From Flavobacterium collinsii (lineage in GTDB: Bacteria; Bacteroidota; Bacteroidia; Flavobacteriales; Flavobacteriaceae): 42,404 bases of DNA. Every line of letters starts with the position of its first letter. Positions within the stretch are counted from its first letter, which is position 1. A program made the translations under genes and the position numbers. This document shows, piece by piece, positions 33,749 to 42,376 of the stretch. The notes under the pieces are model-generated. The model saw only the letters and a program-made list of their open reading frames with translations, did not search any database and was not told the DNA's origin. The stretch lies in contig NZ_CADCST010000079.1 in assembly GCF_902804485.1 (NCBI RefSeq), forward strand, positions 1-42,404. Reading direction: 5' to 3'.

Positions 33749-36700
33749 TTAAAATTTCACATTAAGCGTTACTCCATAGTTTCTGGTCAAAGGCATAGAA
33801 GCTCTTTCCATACCTTGCGCATTACTATTAGAATAGTTGGATTCCGGGTCAATGTTTGGAACTTTGTCGTAAATCGTCCATAAATTATGTGCTGAAAACG
33901 CTAAGCTGATCGCTTGGAATGGGGTTTTTGACAAATATGTTTTTGGAAAATTATAGCTAAATGAAATGGCTCTTAGTTTCACAAAATCGGCATCGTACAC
34001 AAAATTTGAAGTTACATCGCTATAGCTTCTCCAATAATCATAAGCAGAAACAGTTGTGTTTACTGCATTTCCGTTAACATCTGTTCCTTTTACTGCAACT
34101 CCACCTTCACGGCCAGAAACTGTTTCTTCCGTTAATCCGTAGCGGGTTCCTAACTGGTTGGTCGCAGAATAAATCTCTCCTCCAAATTTAGCATCCACAA
34201 AAACGGAAAGTGTAAAGTTTTTGTACTGGAAGTCATTTGAAAGTCCCATTGAAGTTGGTGCAACACCTTGTCCTGCAATAATCAGGTTTCCTCTCAGGAA
34301 TTTACCATTAGTGTCGATTACTATATTTCCGTTAGCATCTCTTAAATAGTCATATGCTTTGATTACTCCGAAAGGCTGTCCTTTTTCTAACACCACAGAA
34401 GCTCTTCCGTCTCTGTTTCCTTCCAATGATTTGGTTGTAATCTTGTCTGAAAGATTAAGAACCTCACTATTGTTATAAGCAAAATTATATCCTACACTCC
34501 AGGAGAAGCTTGGTGTTTTAACTGCTTTTACATTGATGGCAAATTCAACCCCTTTGTTCAGGATTTCTCCCACGTTAATTTTAGTAGTTCTGTAACCTGA
34601 AGCTTGAGAAATATCAGCATCCGTAATATCATTTGTCGTTTTTTTGCTGTAGAAAGTCAAATCTGTACTTACTCTGTTATTGAAGAAGGTATTTTCAAAA
34701 CCAAACTCGATTGTAGTTACATTATAAGGCTTTAAAAATTTGTTCGGAACTGTTTCTCCTTTAACACCCAAAATTGGTTGTCCCAAAGCATCGGTTTGTC
34801 CATCTGGTGCAGTATAATTCAAAGATAAGGCATAAGCTTCCTGCAATCCACCTCCTACGTTACCCCAACCTGCTCTTAACTTTCCATAAGACATCCATTT
34901 TGGTAAATCGATTATTTCAGAGTAAATAAAACTTGAACTTACAGATGGGTAAAACGTGCTGTTGCTGGATGGATCTAAAGTAGAGAACCAGTCTTCACGA
35001 CCTGTTAAACTAAGATATAAGAAATCTTTGTATCCTAAATCGGCTGAATAGAAAAGAGAGTTTACTTCGGTTTCACCAAATAATTTCTCTGTTTGAGCCG
35101 GTTGTGTATTTCCATAGAAATATTGGAACGGAACAATAAAGTTATTCCCTTTCATTTTTATTCCACTAAACCTGTTGTGTTGACGGTTAGCTCCAATGAA
35201 AGCATCTAATGACAAGTTTTTAGCGATATCGCCTTTATATCCTAAATAAGCCGAAGCATTGTATTCTGAACGGTTTTCGATTCTGTTCTCGTAAGACCCT
35301 CCAGGATTATAGTTAATTCCTGTTGGTTCAATTTCAGTATACTCATAATTAATATCATCCACTCCAATAACACCTTTTGCGTAAATTTTGTCGGTGATGT
35401 TGTAATTTACCTTTGCAGAACCAATAAAACGTTTTCTAAGATCATCATTTAAAGGTGATTGTGTTGCATAATAAGGGTTTGTATGATAAACATTTGCTCC
35501 AAAATAATCTGCCTCTCCGCCATTTGCATCAAAACCGTTACTAATCCATCTGATATCGGTACCCGGTGTCAGGAAAGTGGTTGGGAAAGAAGGGTTTCTT
35601 GGCGAATCATTTAAATAAGGTCTATTGTGATTTTTCTCTGTGATATACTGAGCGTTAGTCTCGATGCTTATTTTTTTATTTACTGCTGAATTTAAACTTA
35701 AAGAAATGTTATTTCTACCAAAGTTTGTTCCCGGCAAAATAGATTCGTCTTTGGTGTTTCCGAAAGACAATCTGAAATTAGTAGTTTCGCTTCCTCCCGA
35801 AATTGCTAAAGTATTACTGGAAGAAAATCCGGTTCTGTAGAAATTTTCAACATTATTTTTTCCGTAAGCCTGATAAGGTCTGGTCGTTCCATCAATACCA
35901 AGAGATGGTGTTCCATCGTATTTGTCTCCCCACGCAAAATAGTAAGAATCTCTAAGTTCCTGTAGGTTATTAAATCTTGTAGCTACGCCGTTTACCGGTG
36001 CTCCCGCTCCATATTTATCTTGCCAGTTTAATAAACTTGCAGGCGTGTTAAATGTAGCGTTAGTACTAAAATCTACTCCTATTCCTGTTCCGCTCTTTCC
36101 TTTTTTGGTTGTAATTAAAATTACACCGTTTGATCCTCTGTATCCGTAAAGAGCAGAAGCCGCACTACCTTTTAATACCGACATAGACGCGATATCATCA
36201 GGATTAAAGGAAGACATACCGTCTCCTTTATCAGCTCCTCCCCACATTCCTGCGTTTCCTTGCTGACTGTTATCAATTGGAATACCATCGACAACATACA
36301 AAGGCTGGTTCAATCCTGAAGCCGAAGTTGCTCCACGAATTACTACACGACTGGATCCTCCCGGTCCCGTAACTGGCGCAGAAACGTTAACTCCGGCAAT
36401 TTTTCCCTGAAGAGCATTTCCTAAGTTAATTTCCTTATTTTTTGTCAGTTCATCGCCTTTCAATTCTCCAACTGCATAACCTAAACTTTTCTTTTGTTTT
36501 TTAACTCCAAATGACGTTACTACAACATCTTTTAATTCCTGAGTATTTTCTACTAATACCACTGAAATTTTGTTTTGGTTTTGCTGCAATACTATCGACT
36601 GCGGTGTAAAACCTATAGAAGATACATTTAAAGTAACCGGTCCTTCAGGAACATTCATTTTAAATCGGCCTTCCGCATCAGTAATTGCACTAAACGGTTT

Positions 36701-36838
36701 TCCCTGAACCTCAATCGATGCAGCAACAATTCCCTTGTTCTCTGCATCAGCCACTATGCCTGTTATCAATCGGTTTTGCGCCACAGCTCCTAAGCTGCTT
36801 AACAACACCATTCCTAACACTGCCAATATTCGTTTCAT
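33749..36838 (-). CDS. SusC/RagA-type TonB-linked outer-membrane importer
   Basis: About 1029 residues. I chose the ATG at 36838 (MKRILAVLGMVLLSSLGAVAQ); an ATG two codons earlier is possible. Domain order: signal peptide, carboxypeptidase-regulatory-like domain (RLITGIVADAENKGIVAASIEV to about residue 95), TonB plug (ELKDVVVTSFGVKKQKKSLGYAVGE, LQGKIAGVNV, RGATSASGLNQPLYVVDGIPID, SVLKGSAASALYGYRGSNGVILITTKKG) and the 22-strand barrel ending in TLNVKF with the expected terminal Phe. It imports oligosaccharides with the SusD protein. A presumed LacI operator lies 238 bases upstream of the start. Confidence 0.98.
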   Translation of the reverse strand: MKRILAVLGMVLLSSLGAVAQNRLITGIVADAENKGIVAASIEVQGKPFSAITDAEGRFKMNVPEGPVTLNVSSIGFTPQSIVLQQNQNKISVVLVENTQELKDVVVTSFGVKKQKKSLGYAVGELKGDELTKNKEINLGNALQGKIAGVNVSAPVTGPGGSSRVVIRGATSASGLNQPLYVVDGIPIDNSQQGNAGMWGGADKGDGMSSFNPDDIASMSVLKGSAASALYGYRGSNGVILITTKKGKSGTGIGVDFSTNATFNTPASLLNWQDKYGAGAPVNGVATRFNNLQELRDSYYFAWGDKYDGTPSLGIDGTTRPYQAYGKNNVENFYRTGFSSSNTLAISGGSETTNFRLSFGNTKDESILPGTNFGRNNISLSLNSAVNKKISIETNAQYITEKNHNRPYLNDSPRNPSFPTTFLTPGTDIRWISNGFDANGGEADYFGANVYHTNPYYATQSPLNDDLRKRFIGSAKVNYNITDKIYAKGVIGVDDINYEYTEIEPTGINYNPGGSYENRIENRSEYNASAYLGYKGDIAKNLSLDAFIGANRQHNRFSGIKMKGNNFIVPFQYFYGNTQPAQTEKLFGETEVNSLFYSADLGYKDFLYLSLTGREDWFSTLDPSSNSTFYPSVSSSFIYSEIIDLPKWMSYGKLRAGWGNVGGGLQEAYALSLNYTAPDGQTDALGQPILGVKGETVPNKFLKPYNVTTIEFGFENTFFNNRVSTDLTFYSKKTTNDITDADISQASGYRTTKINVGEILNKGVEFAINVKAVKTPSFSWSVGYNFAYNNSEVLNLSDKITTKSLEGNRDGRASVVLEKGQPFGVIKAYDYLRDANGNIVIDTNGKFLRGNLIIAGQGVAPTSMGLSNDFQYKNFTLSVFVDAKFGGEIYSATNQLGTRYGLTEETVSGREGGVAVKGTDVNGNAVNTTVSAYDYWRSYSDVTSNFVYDADFVKLRAISFSYNFPKTYLSKTPFQAISLAFSAHNLWTIYDKVPNIDPESNYSNSNAQGMERASMPLTRNYGVTLNVKF

Positions 36839-36945
36839 AAGCATTTTTTTTTGGTTATTTGTTTGTTTTGATTTTTGTGATTGTTTTAAATTTGATTGTT
36901 TTAAATAATTAATAAAAATTTTGAACTCCTTTTTAATTAGGATAC

Positions 36946-36967
36946 TTATAAGGTTTGCACCTTATAA
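36946..36967. promoter_or_regulatory. Palindrome in the SusC leader
   Basis: TTATAAGG and CCTTATAA are separated by TTTGCA. It lies about 110 bases upstream of the SusC start and could be a second operator or an mRNA hairpin. It does not resemble the LacI operator. Confidence 0.5.
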
Positions 36968-37075
36968 ATATCCCGGCCTTATTTATAGTCATGTTTATAA
37001 GCACTCTTTTAAGAAATCGATATCGTAAACTGATCAGAAACATAACTCATTTCCAATTTAATTGATCTAAAATTT

Positions 37076-37091
37076 ACTAAAACGATTTAGT
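37076..37091. promoter_or_regulatory. Presumed LacI operator upstream of susC
   Basis: ACTAAAACGATTTAGT, one mismatch pair from a perfect palindrome, matches the sites at 38224 and 41766. Next to it, AAACGGTT (37093-37100) and AACCGTTT (37112-37119) form another inverted repeat. The susC leader would be about 240 nt. Confidence 0.7.
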
Positions 37092-37149
37092 AAAACGGTT
37101 AAAAAAAAACGAACCGTTTCTTTTCTTTTTTATTTTTTTTCTCAAAATT

Positions 37150-38163
37150 TTAAACCGATTCTCTAACAATCAATTTTCCTTTTTTAAGACTTTTTTCTAT
37201 TTCAAATTTTTCCATATCAGTCATCTGACTCATTAACAACTGGATGGATTTCACAGCGATATCTTCTATGGGCTGTGCAATAACAGTTATAGTCGGTGTA
37301 TGCAATTTAAAACTGTCGTGGTCGTCAAAACTAATAACCGAAATGTCTTCCGGAATCTTAACCCCCATTCTTCTAAAAGCCTGAAGTCCTGCAAGTCCCA
37401 TGTAATTTGCTAAAAACAAAACGGCATCAATCTCAGGGTTTTTCTCAAAAAAACCAATTATTCCGGCGATTCTTGTTTCTTCATTCGTATGGTAATCCAT
37501 GTGGAGAACAAGTGACGGGTTGTACATTTCTGCTTCCTTCAAAGCATCTCTGTATCCATCCTCACGAAGCTTCATCTGAATCATCTCGGATGTATTATTT
37601 ACCACCGCAATATTTTTGCGTCCTTTACTGATCAGAAATTTTGCAGCCGAATTGGAGGCTTCATAATTGTCCATCACCACATGACTCACTCTTTGTCCCG
37701 GAAAATACCTGTCGATTAATACTACCGGTTTTTTTAACTTTAAAAGAAGGTCAATACTATTTTCTAAATTCTGCGTTGGCGTCACAATAAAGCCGTCTAC
37801 ATTTGCCTGCAACAAACTATGTATTAATTCTTCAGAACGTCCGTCATCTCCTCCTGTACTGCAATAAAAAACTCTGTAATCAATGCTCTTAGCTTCATCT
37901 TCTATAACTCTGGCAAGATCTGCAAAGAACTGATTCGAGATATCTTCGACTATAAGTCCAATAGATCTGGTTTTCCCGGTTCTAAGGCTGGTCGCAATCA
38001 TACTTGGCCTGTAATTGAGCTTTTCGGCCACTTCCTGTACCTTTTTGATTACCGCCGGACTAATGCCCATTTTCTCCCCTTTACCGTTGATGACAAAAGA
38101 TACAGTAGATATGGATACCTGAGCCTCTGTAGCAATATCCTTAATAGTAATCTTTTTCATCAA
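37150..38163 (-). CDS. LacI-family transcriptional regulator of the PUL
   Basis: The 337-residue protein has an N-terminal LacI HTH (KKITIKDIATEAQVSISTVSFVINGKG) and hinge helix region (KVQEVAEKLNYRPSMIATSLRTGKT), then a sugar-binding core (SIGLIVEDISNQFFADLARVIED ... DGFIVTPT ... VVLIDRYF ... ISVISFDDHDSFKLHTPTITVIAQP). An ATG one codon later is equally possible. It is located between the SusC gene and ManA, on the same strand. Operator-like palindromes in front of susC, of GH97 and of its own gene suggest that it represses the locus and itself until a locus-derived sugar binds. Confidence 0.96.
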   Translation of the reverse strand: MMKKITIKDIATEAQVSISTVSFVINGKGEKMGISPAVIKKVQEVAEKLNYRPSMIATSLRTGKTRSIGLIVEDISNQFFADLARVIEDEAKSIDYRVFYCSTGGDDGRSEELIHSLLQANVDGFIVTPTQNLENSIDLLLKLKKPVVLIDRYFPGQRVSHVVMDNYEASNSAAKFLISKGRKNIAVVNNTSEMIQMKLREDGYRDALKEAEMYNPSLVLHMDYHTNEETRIAGIIGFFEKNPEIDAVLFLANYMGLAGLQAFRRMGVKIPEDISVISFDDHDSFKLHTPTITVIAQPIEDIAVKSIQLLMSQMTDMEKFEIEKSLKKGKLIVRESV

Positions 38164-38202
38164 ATAAGTTAATTTTTTATTAAGCAGTTATTAATTATAT
38201 CA

Positions 38203-38210
38203 CAAATATA
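38203..38210 (-). promoter_or_regulatory. -7 element of the lacI gene
   Basis: On the minus strand this reads TATATTTG, a full match to TAnnTTTG, 40 bases before the ATG. The operator at 38224-38239 overlaps the place of the -33 element. Confidence 0.55.
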
Positions 38211-38223
38211 TATAAAAAGAGTT

Positions 38224-38239
38224 ACTAAAACGATTTTGT
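38224..38239. promoter_or_regulatory. Presumed LacI operator in front of its own gene
   Basis: ACTAAAACGATTTTGT, identical to the susC site in its first 13 bases. Its place over the -33 region fits autorepression. Confidence 0.65.
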
Positions 38240-38458
38240 AAATATTTTTTTTATACAAATCATTATTTTAAAGTTAATTAAACATATAATCATCAGTATT
38301 TACAGGTATTTTCTCCATTAATCATTTTTTCTACTTCCTGAAAATCGCTATTTTTTTAATATGAATTCTCTTCAATTCTCTATTTTTCAAAACGATAAAG
38401 TCTTGATGAGTCTATTTAAAAACCTGTAACGTGACAAAAATATTTCTCTTGACTTTCT

Positions 38459-39421
38459 TTACGCGATGTATACTTCTAAAATTGAAGCTTTCCCTTTTAT
38501 GGCGTAACTGTGCATTCCTGCCGGAATCAGGACGGTATCACCTTGTTTGTACTGATAATTTACATTTTCATAGCGAATTTCAAAATTGCCTTCGGTACAC
38601 ATGTAAACGGTAAAACTTGTTCCTTTTTTACTTATTTCCAATGTTCCGTCAAGCGGAAGAAAGTTGGTGGTAAAATAAGGGCAATCTACCATCACATTTG
38701 ATCTGTTTACGGCAGTTTCATATCTTTTTTGCGTATTGACTTTCTTATAATTGATTGCATCCAATGCCAGATCAACATGCAATTCTCTTTTATTCCCCTG
38801 AGCATCTGTGCGGTCAAAATCGTACAAACGGTACGTTATGTCTGATGTCTGTTGAATTTCCGCCACAACCAGTCCTGCACCTATCGCGTGAACAGTTCCC
38901 GTTTCCAAAAAGAAAACATCACCGGCTTTGGCTTTTACATCATCCAGAATCGAAACTAGTGTTTTATTGTTAAGATTCTCCAGATATTCTTCTTTGCTTG
39001 AATCTTCTTTAAAACCAACAATAATTCTTGCATCGGCATCCGCCTGCATCACATACCACATTTCGGTTTTACCAAAAGAATTATGACGTTCTTTGGCCAA
39101 TTGATCATTCGGATGCACTTGTATTGACAAATCTTCTCTTGCGTCCAGGTATTTAAACAACAAAGGAAACTGATTTCCATATCGTTCGTAAACTGCTGTT
39201 CCTAAAATTTTATTTGGTGATTGGTCAATTAGATCGGTTAACGATTGCCCTTTTAATGCTCCGTTGGCAACAATGCTTACATCTCCTTCTACGGTAGACA
39301 ACTCCCAGCTTTCTCCTGTAATTTTTGATGTGATGGGTTTATTCAGAATTGTTTTTAGTTTTTCACCTCCCCAGATTCTTTCTTTTAGAATAGGTTCAAA
39401 TTGTAAAGGATAAATTTTCAT
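38459..39421 (-). CDS. manA: Mannose-6-phosphate isomerase, class I
   Basis: This short (about 320-residue) type I phosphomannose isomerase converts mannose-6-phosphate to fructose-6-phosphate in the cytoplasm. It has a cupin fold with the Zn-binding set QVHPND, KTEMWYVM and GTVHAIGAG, plus IWGG near the N-terminus and the substrate-loop RLYDFDR. I chose the ATG at 39421 (MKIYPLQF); an ATG two codons earlier exists. It follows GH97 by about 220 bp on the same strand. It is the entry point of released mannose into central metabolism, after the ROK kinase. Confidence 0.95.
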   Translation of the reverse strand: MKIYPLQFEPILKERIWGGEKLKTILNKPITSKITGESWELSTVEGDVSIVANGALKGQSLTDLIDQSPNKILGTAVYERYGNQFPLLFKYLDAREDLSIQVHPNDQLAKERHNSFGKTEMWYVMQADADARIIVGFKEDSSKEEYLENLNNKTLVSILDDVKAKAGDVFFLETGTVHAIGAGLVVAEIQQTSDITYRLYDFDRTDAQGNKRELHVDLALDAINYKKVNTQKRYETAVNRSNVMVDCPYFTTNFLPLDGTLEISKKGTSFTVYMCTEGNFEIRYENVNYQYKQGDTVLIPAGMHSYAIKGKASILEVYIA

Positions 39422-39583
39422 GCTCATTTTTTATGTCATTGAGAGGAACGGATTGGTCTCGTCCTCTGGTTATTTATTATTTTTTGCCACGGATTGGAAG
39501 GTTTTTTAATTCTATGCCTAAATTTTTTCTCTCGCAGATTAGGCAGATAATGCAGATTTTTTTTAGCTGTTTTTTAAATCAGT

Positions 39584-39626
39584 TTAATCCGCGTTTTCGC
39601 TTTAGCGAATCTGTGGAATCCGTGTA
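39584..39626. repeat. Copy of the dispersed intergenic repeat
   Basis: TTTAATCCGCGTTTTCGC followed by TTTAGCGAATCTGTGGAATC is the reverse orientation of the core in the copies at 20011 and 20270, with the perfect palindrome TTCGC-TTTA-GCGAA. Confidence 0.7.
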
Positions 39627-39640
39627 CCACTTCTTACTTC

Positions 39641-41743
39641 TTACTTAATAGAAATAGCAACTCCACCACTGGAAGCAAGTTTTTGCTTTAGTTTCGTTTT
39701 ACTGTTTACTGTCACTTTACGAATGTTATACGATTGCGGATTGGTTTTATAATCTGCCGTTTTTCCGTCCTCATAAATCGTTGCACTATAGGATTTACCA
39801 GCAGGCAAAAAGCTAAAATCAATCAAAGCGGTGCGCGGATTTTCATCTGTGATTCCGCCTACAAACCATTCTTCTTTTCCTTTGGTTTTTCTGGCTATTG
39901 TTATATAATCGCCCGGTTCGGCTTCGAGAATGTAACTTTCATCCCAGTCTAATGCGACCTCTTTTATAAACTGAAAAGCATCCTTGAAACGCATATAGTT
40001 TTCAGGTAAGTCGGCCGCCATCTGTAACGGACTGTACATGGTCACATAAAGAGCCAGCTGCTTTGTTAATGTGGTACTCAGTTTGTTTTTCTTTGATCCG
40101 TATACCGATAAATCTCCCTGGAAAATTCCCGGTGTATAATCCATCGGACCTCCCATAAGTCGTGTAAACGGCAAGATTGTAGTATGGTCCGGGTGAATTC
40201 CTTCCATAGCCTCAAACTCAGTTCCGCGAGCTGATTCCTGCGCAAACCAGTTGGGATAGGTACGATGCAATCCGGTCGGGCGAACTGCTTCATGGGAATC
40301 TACCATGATTTTATGCTTTGCCGCCTCTTTGGCTACATAGGTATAATGATTGACCATTTGCTGTCCGTCATGATGTTCTCCTCTGGGAATAATTGGCCCT
40401 ACATAACCCGTCTTTACAGCATTGTACTTATTATCAACCATGAAATCTAGGGCATCATGCAATTGTCGTTCGTATTCTGCAATTGAAGAAGTCGTTTCAT
40501 GATGCATGATGATTTTCACTCCTTTTTGGTTCGCATACAAACTCAAATCTTTTACATCAAAGTCGGGATAGGCTTTGGTAAAACTATAAATACGCTCTTT
40601 TTTAAAAGCGGTATTATCTTCCCATCCTTCATTCCAACCTTCTACCAGGACGGCATCAAAACCATTTGTAGCAGCAAAATCTATATAGTCTTTCACGTGT
40701 TTTGTATTGGCCCCATGTGTTGCATTGGGTTTCAATTTAGAAAAATCAGTCGTACCAATCACCACATCCTGATCATCCGAATACGCCCAGGTAGATCCTC
40801 CTCCGGTAAAATATTCCCACCAAACTCCAATGTATTTTACTGGTTTAATCCATGAGGTATCATCAAATGCACATGGCTCATTCAGATTTAAAATCATTTT
40901 TGAAGCCAGAATATTTCGCGCATCATCACTCACCACAATCGTTCTCCAGGGCGTAAAACTTCCGGTTTGAAGGTATCCTTTATTCCCAACAGCATCTGGA
41001 ACCAAATGTGAATTCAGCGAATAAGCCTTATCATCAACATTAAGACACATTGCCGGATAATTTTTTAAAGCTGCTTCATGAATATTAATATAAAGTCCGT
41101 CATTAGTCTTCATCATCAAAGGCGTTTGCGTAGCCAGATTTTTAATCGTTGTTTGTGCTGCCATCGAAACGTGAGCAGCATTGTACATCAAAGATTGCAT
41201 CTCCGAAATTTTTGAAGTGGTATAACTGTACTCGTTTGTATCATAATCCCCCGGAATCCAAAAAAGCTTATGATCTCCCGTTAAATTAAACTCGGTAGTT
41301 TCTTCCTGAATCACAAAATGACGCAGATTATCCTGTACCGGAAACTCATATCGAAATCCCAAACCATCATTGAACAGACGGAAATAAATGGATATCTTTC
41401 GTTTGCTCTTTTCCTGTATCAAATCAGCTTTCAATTCATTGTACTGATTTCTAATTTCTTTCTGCTCTCCTAGTACTGGTTTCCAAGAACTGTCTTCTGA
41501 TTGTTTTTTTGTTCCTGCAATCTGAAAACCTTTATTCATTTTGATATCCGACTTTAAAATAAAACCCAATCTGCTTTCTTTGATGACTTCTTTTTTCTTA
41601 TAGGCTAGAGCATAAATCGGAGCACCCTCTGTATTTAAATTGAATGTCAATATCAAGTTCCCATCGGGAGACTTCAGTTCCTGAGCATTGATCCATGCAT
41701 TCGAAACAATAATAAAAAAGCAGGTTAAAAGAATTTTCTTCAT
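39641..41743 (-). CDS. GH97 glycoside hydrolase, inverting alpha-glucosidase type
   Basis: About 700 residues, with signal peptide MKKILLTCFFIIVSNAWINAQ. I took the ATG at 41743; the frame extends two codons to a TTG. The SusB-like layout is clear: N-terminal beta-sandwich (LKSPDGNLILTFNL), the catalytic barrel with WWEYFTGGGSTWAYSDD, DAVLVEGWNEGWED, IMVDSHEAVRPTGLHRTYPNWFAQESARGTEFEAMEG, and a C-terminal sandwich. Glu485 in SHEAVRPTG is the residue retained by the inverting alpha-glucosidase branch (the retaining alpha-galactosidase branch lacks it). In this locus it may remove glucose caps from Glc-Man9 glycans. A LacI operator and -7 element are directly upstream. Confidence 0.93.
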   Translation of the reverse strand: MKKILLTCFFIIVSNAWINAQELKSPDGNLILTFNLNTEGAPIYALAYKKKEVIKESRLGFILKSDIKMNKGFQIAGTKKQSEDSSWKPVLGEQKEIRNQYNELKADLIQEKSKRKISIYFRLFNDGLGFRYEFPVQDNLRHFVIQEETTEFNLTGDHKLFWIPGDYDTNEYSYTTSKISEMQSLMYNAAHVSMAAQTTIKNLATQTPLMMKTNDGLYINIHEAALKNYPAMCLNVDDKAYSLNSHLVPDAVGNKGYLQTGSFTPWRTIVVSDDARNILASKMILNLNEPCAFDDTSWIKPVKYIGVWWEYFTGGGSTWAYSDDQDVVIGTTDFSKLKPNATHGANTKHVKDYIDFAATNGFDAVLVEGWNEGWEDNTAFKKERIYSFTKAYPDFDVKDLSLYANQKGVKIIMHHETTSSIAEYERQLHDALDFMVDNKYNAVKTGYVGPIIPRGEHHDGQQMVNHYTYVAKEAAKHKIMVDSHEAVRPTGLHRTYPNWFAQESARGTEFEAMEGIHPDHTTILPFTRLMGGPMDYTPGIFQGDLSVYGSKKNKLSTTLTKQLALYVTMYSPLQMAADLPENYMRFKDAFQFIKEVALDWDESYILEAEPGDYITIARKTKGKEEWFVGGITDENPRTALIDFSFLPAGKSYSATIYEDGKTADYKTNPQSYNIRKVTVNSKTKLKQKLASSGGVAISIK

Positions 41744-41765
41744 AAACAAAAGGGTTCTGAGTGTT

Positions 41766-41781
41766 GCTAAATCGATTTAGC
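41766..41781. promoter_or_regulatory. Presumed LacI operator upstream of GH97
   Basis: GCTAAATCGATTTAGC is a perfect 16-bp palindrome with the CG centre typical of LacI-family sites. It abuts the -7 element and would cover the transcription start. Confidence 0.8.
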
Positions 41782-41788
41782 AAACATA
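41781..41788 (-). promoter_or_regulatory. -7 element of the GH97 gene
   Basis: On the minus strand this reads TATGTTTG, a full TAnnTTTG match. The predicted start would be about 30 bases before the ATG at 41743. Confidence 0.55.
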
Positions 41789-41861
41789 ATAAAATTTATG
41801 AAACAGAAATACCCAAAAGAAAAAAATATAAAAACTTTAATTCAAAAGCCGCATTATAAAA

Positions 41862-41893
41862 CAAAAAAAAGACTGCCCTAAAGACAGTCTTTC
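41862..41893 (-). terminator. Terminator of the 101-residue ORF
   Basis: AAAGACTG (41868-41875) pairs with CAGTCTTT (41885-41892); the minus strand continues in a run of eight T. It isolates the GH97 promoter from the upstream gene. Confidence 0.85.
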
Positions 41894-41922
41894 TAAATAT
41901 TTTGCGATAAACAAACTTCGGC

Positions 41923-42228
41923 CTAAGCCATAAACAAAGCATATTTATTATAATTGTATAAAACCTGATCATAAGGAACTAAAAGCGGCGCTACTTTTTC
42001 TGACGAAGGCTGAAATACAATACCATTGTGCTTTCTGAACAAATAGATCTCTTTTAAACAATTGGACAAACTCTGATGAATTCCCGTTGTAAAAGTTGGC
42101 AATTGTTTGTCCCCAACCAATAAATCAATCTGGTAATTCGAACTACTTTTAGATAAATTGTTTCCTATGATTCTTATTGTAAATGTTGTCGCTTTTCCGT
42201 GTTGTTCTCCCTGATACTGTACTACCAT
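41923..42228 (-). CDS. Small hypothetical protein, not recognised
   Basis: The 101-residue protein has no signal peptide, membrane segment or motif that I recognise. It starts MVVQYQGEQHGKATTFTIRI and includes LLVGDKQLPTFTTGIH, LSNCLKEIYLFRKHNGIVFQP, and a Tyr/Asn-rich end (YNYNKYALFMA). The strand-rich pattern suggests a small alpha/beta fold. A good terminator directly follows, supporting a real gene. The role is unknown. Confidence 0.6.
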   Translation of the reverse strand: MVVQYQGEQHGKATTFTIRIIGNNLSKSSSNYQIDLLVGDKQLPTFTTGIHQSLSNCLKEIYLFRKHNGIVFQPSSEKVAPLLVPYDQVLYNYNKYALFMA

Positions 42229-42306
42229 AATTTTATTATTAAAGAGGTTAGATTATCTTATTGTACTCTGATTTTTTTTCTTCTGCAAATTGAAGAATTA
42301 AAGTTA

Positions 42307-42363
42307 TGAAAAAAAAACAATGGACTAAAAAAAATGTTATTTTTTCTACCGGTAAAAGGTAAA
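42307..42363 (+). CDS. Possible 18-residue basic ORF before a terminator
   Basis: ATG at 42307 opens MKKKQWTKKNVIFSTGKR, then TAA, with a strong hairpin 14 bases later. Very short, Lys-rich and unrecognised; it may be chance. Confidence 0.2.
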
Positions 42364-42376
42364 TTTCAGGCGTAAA

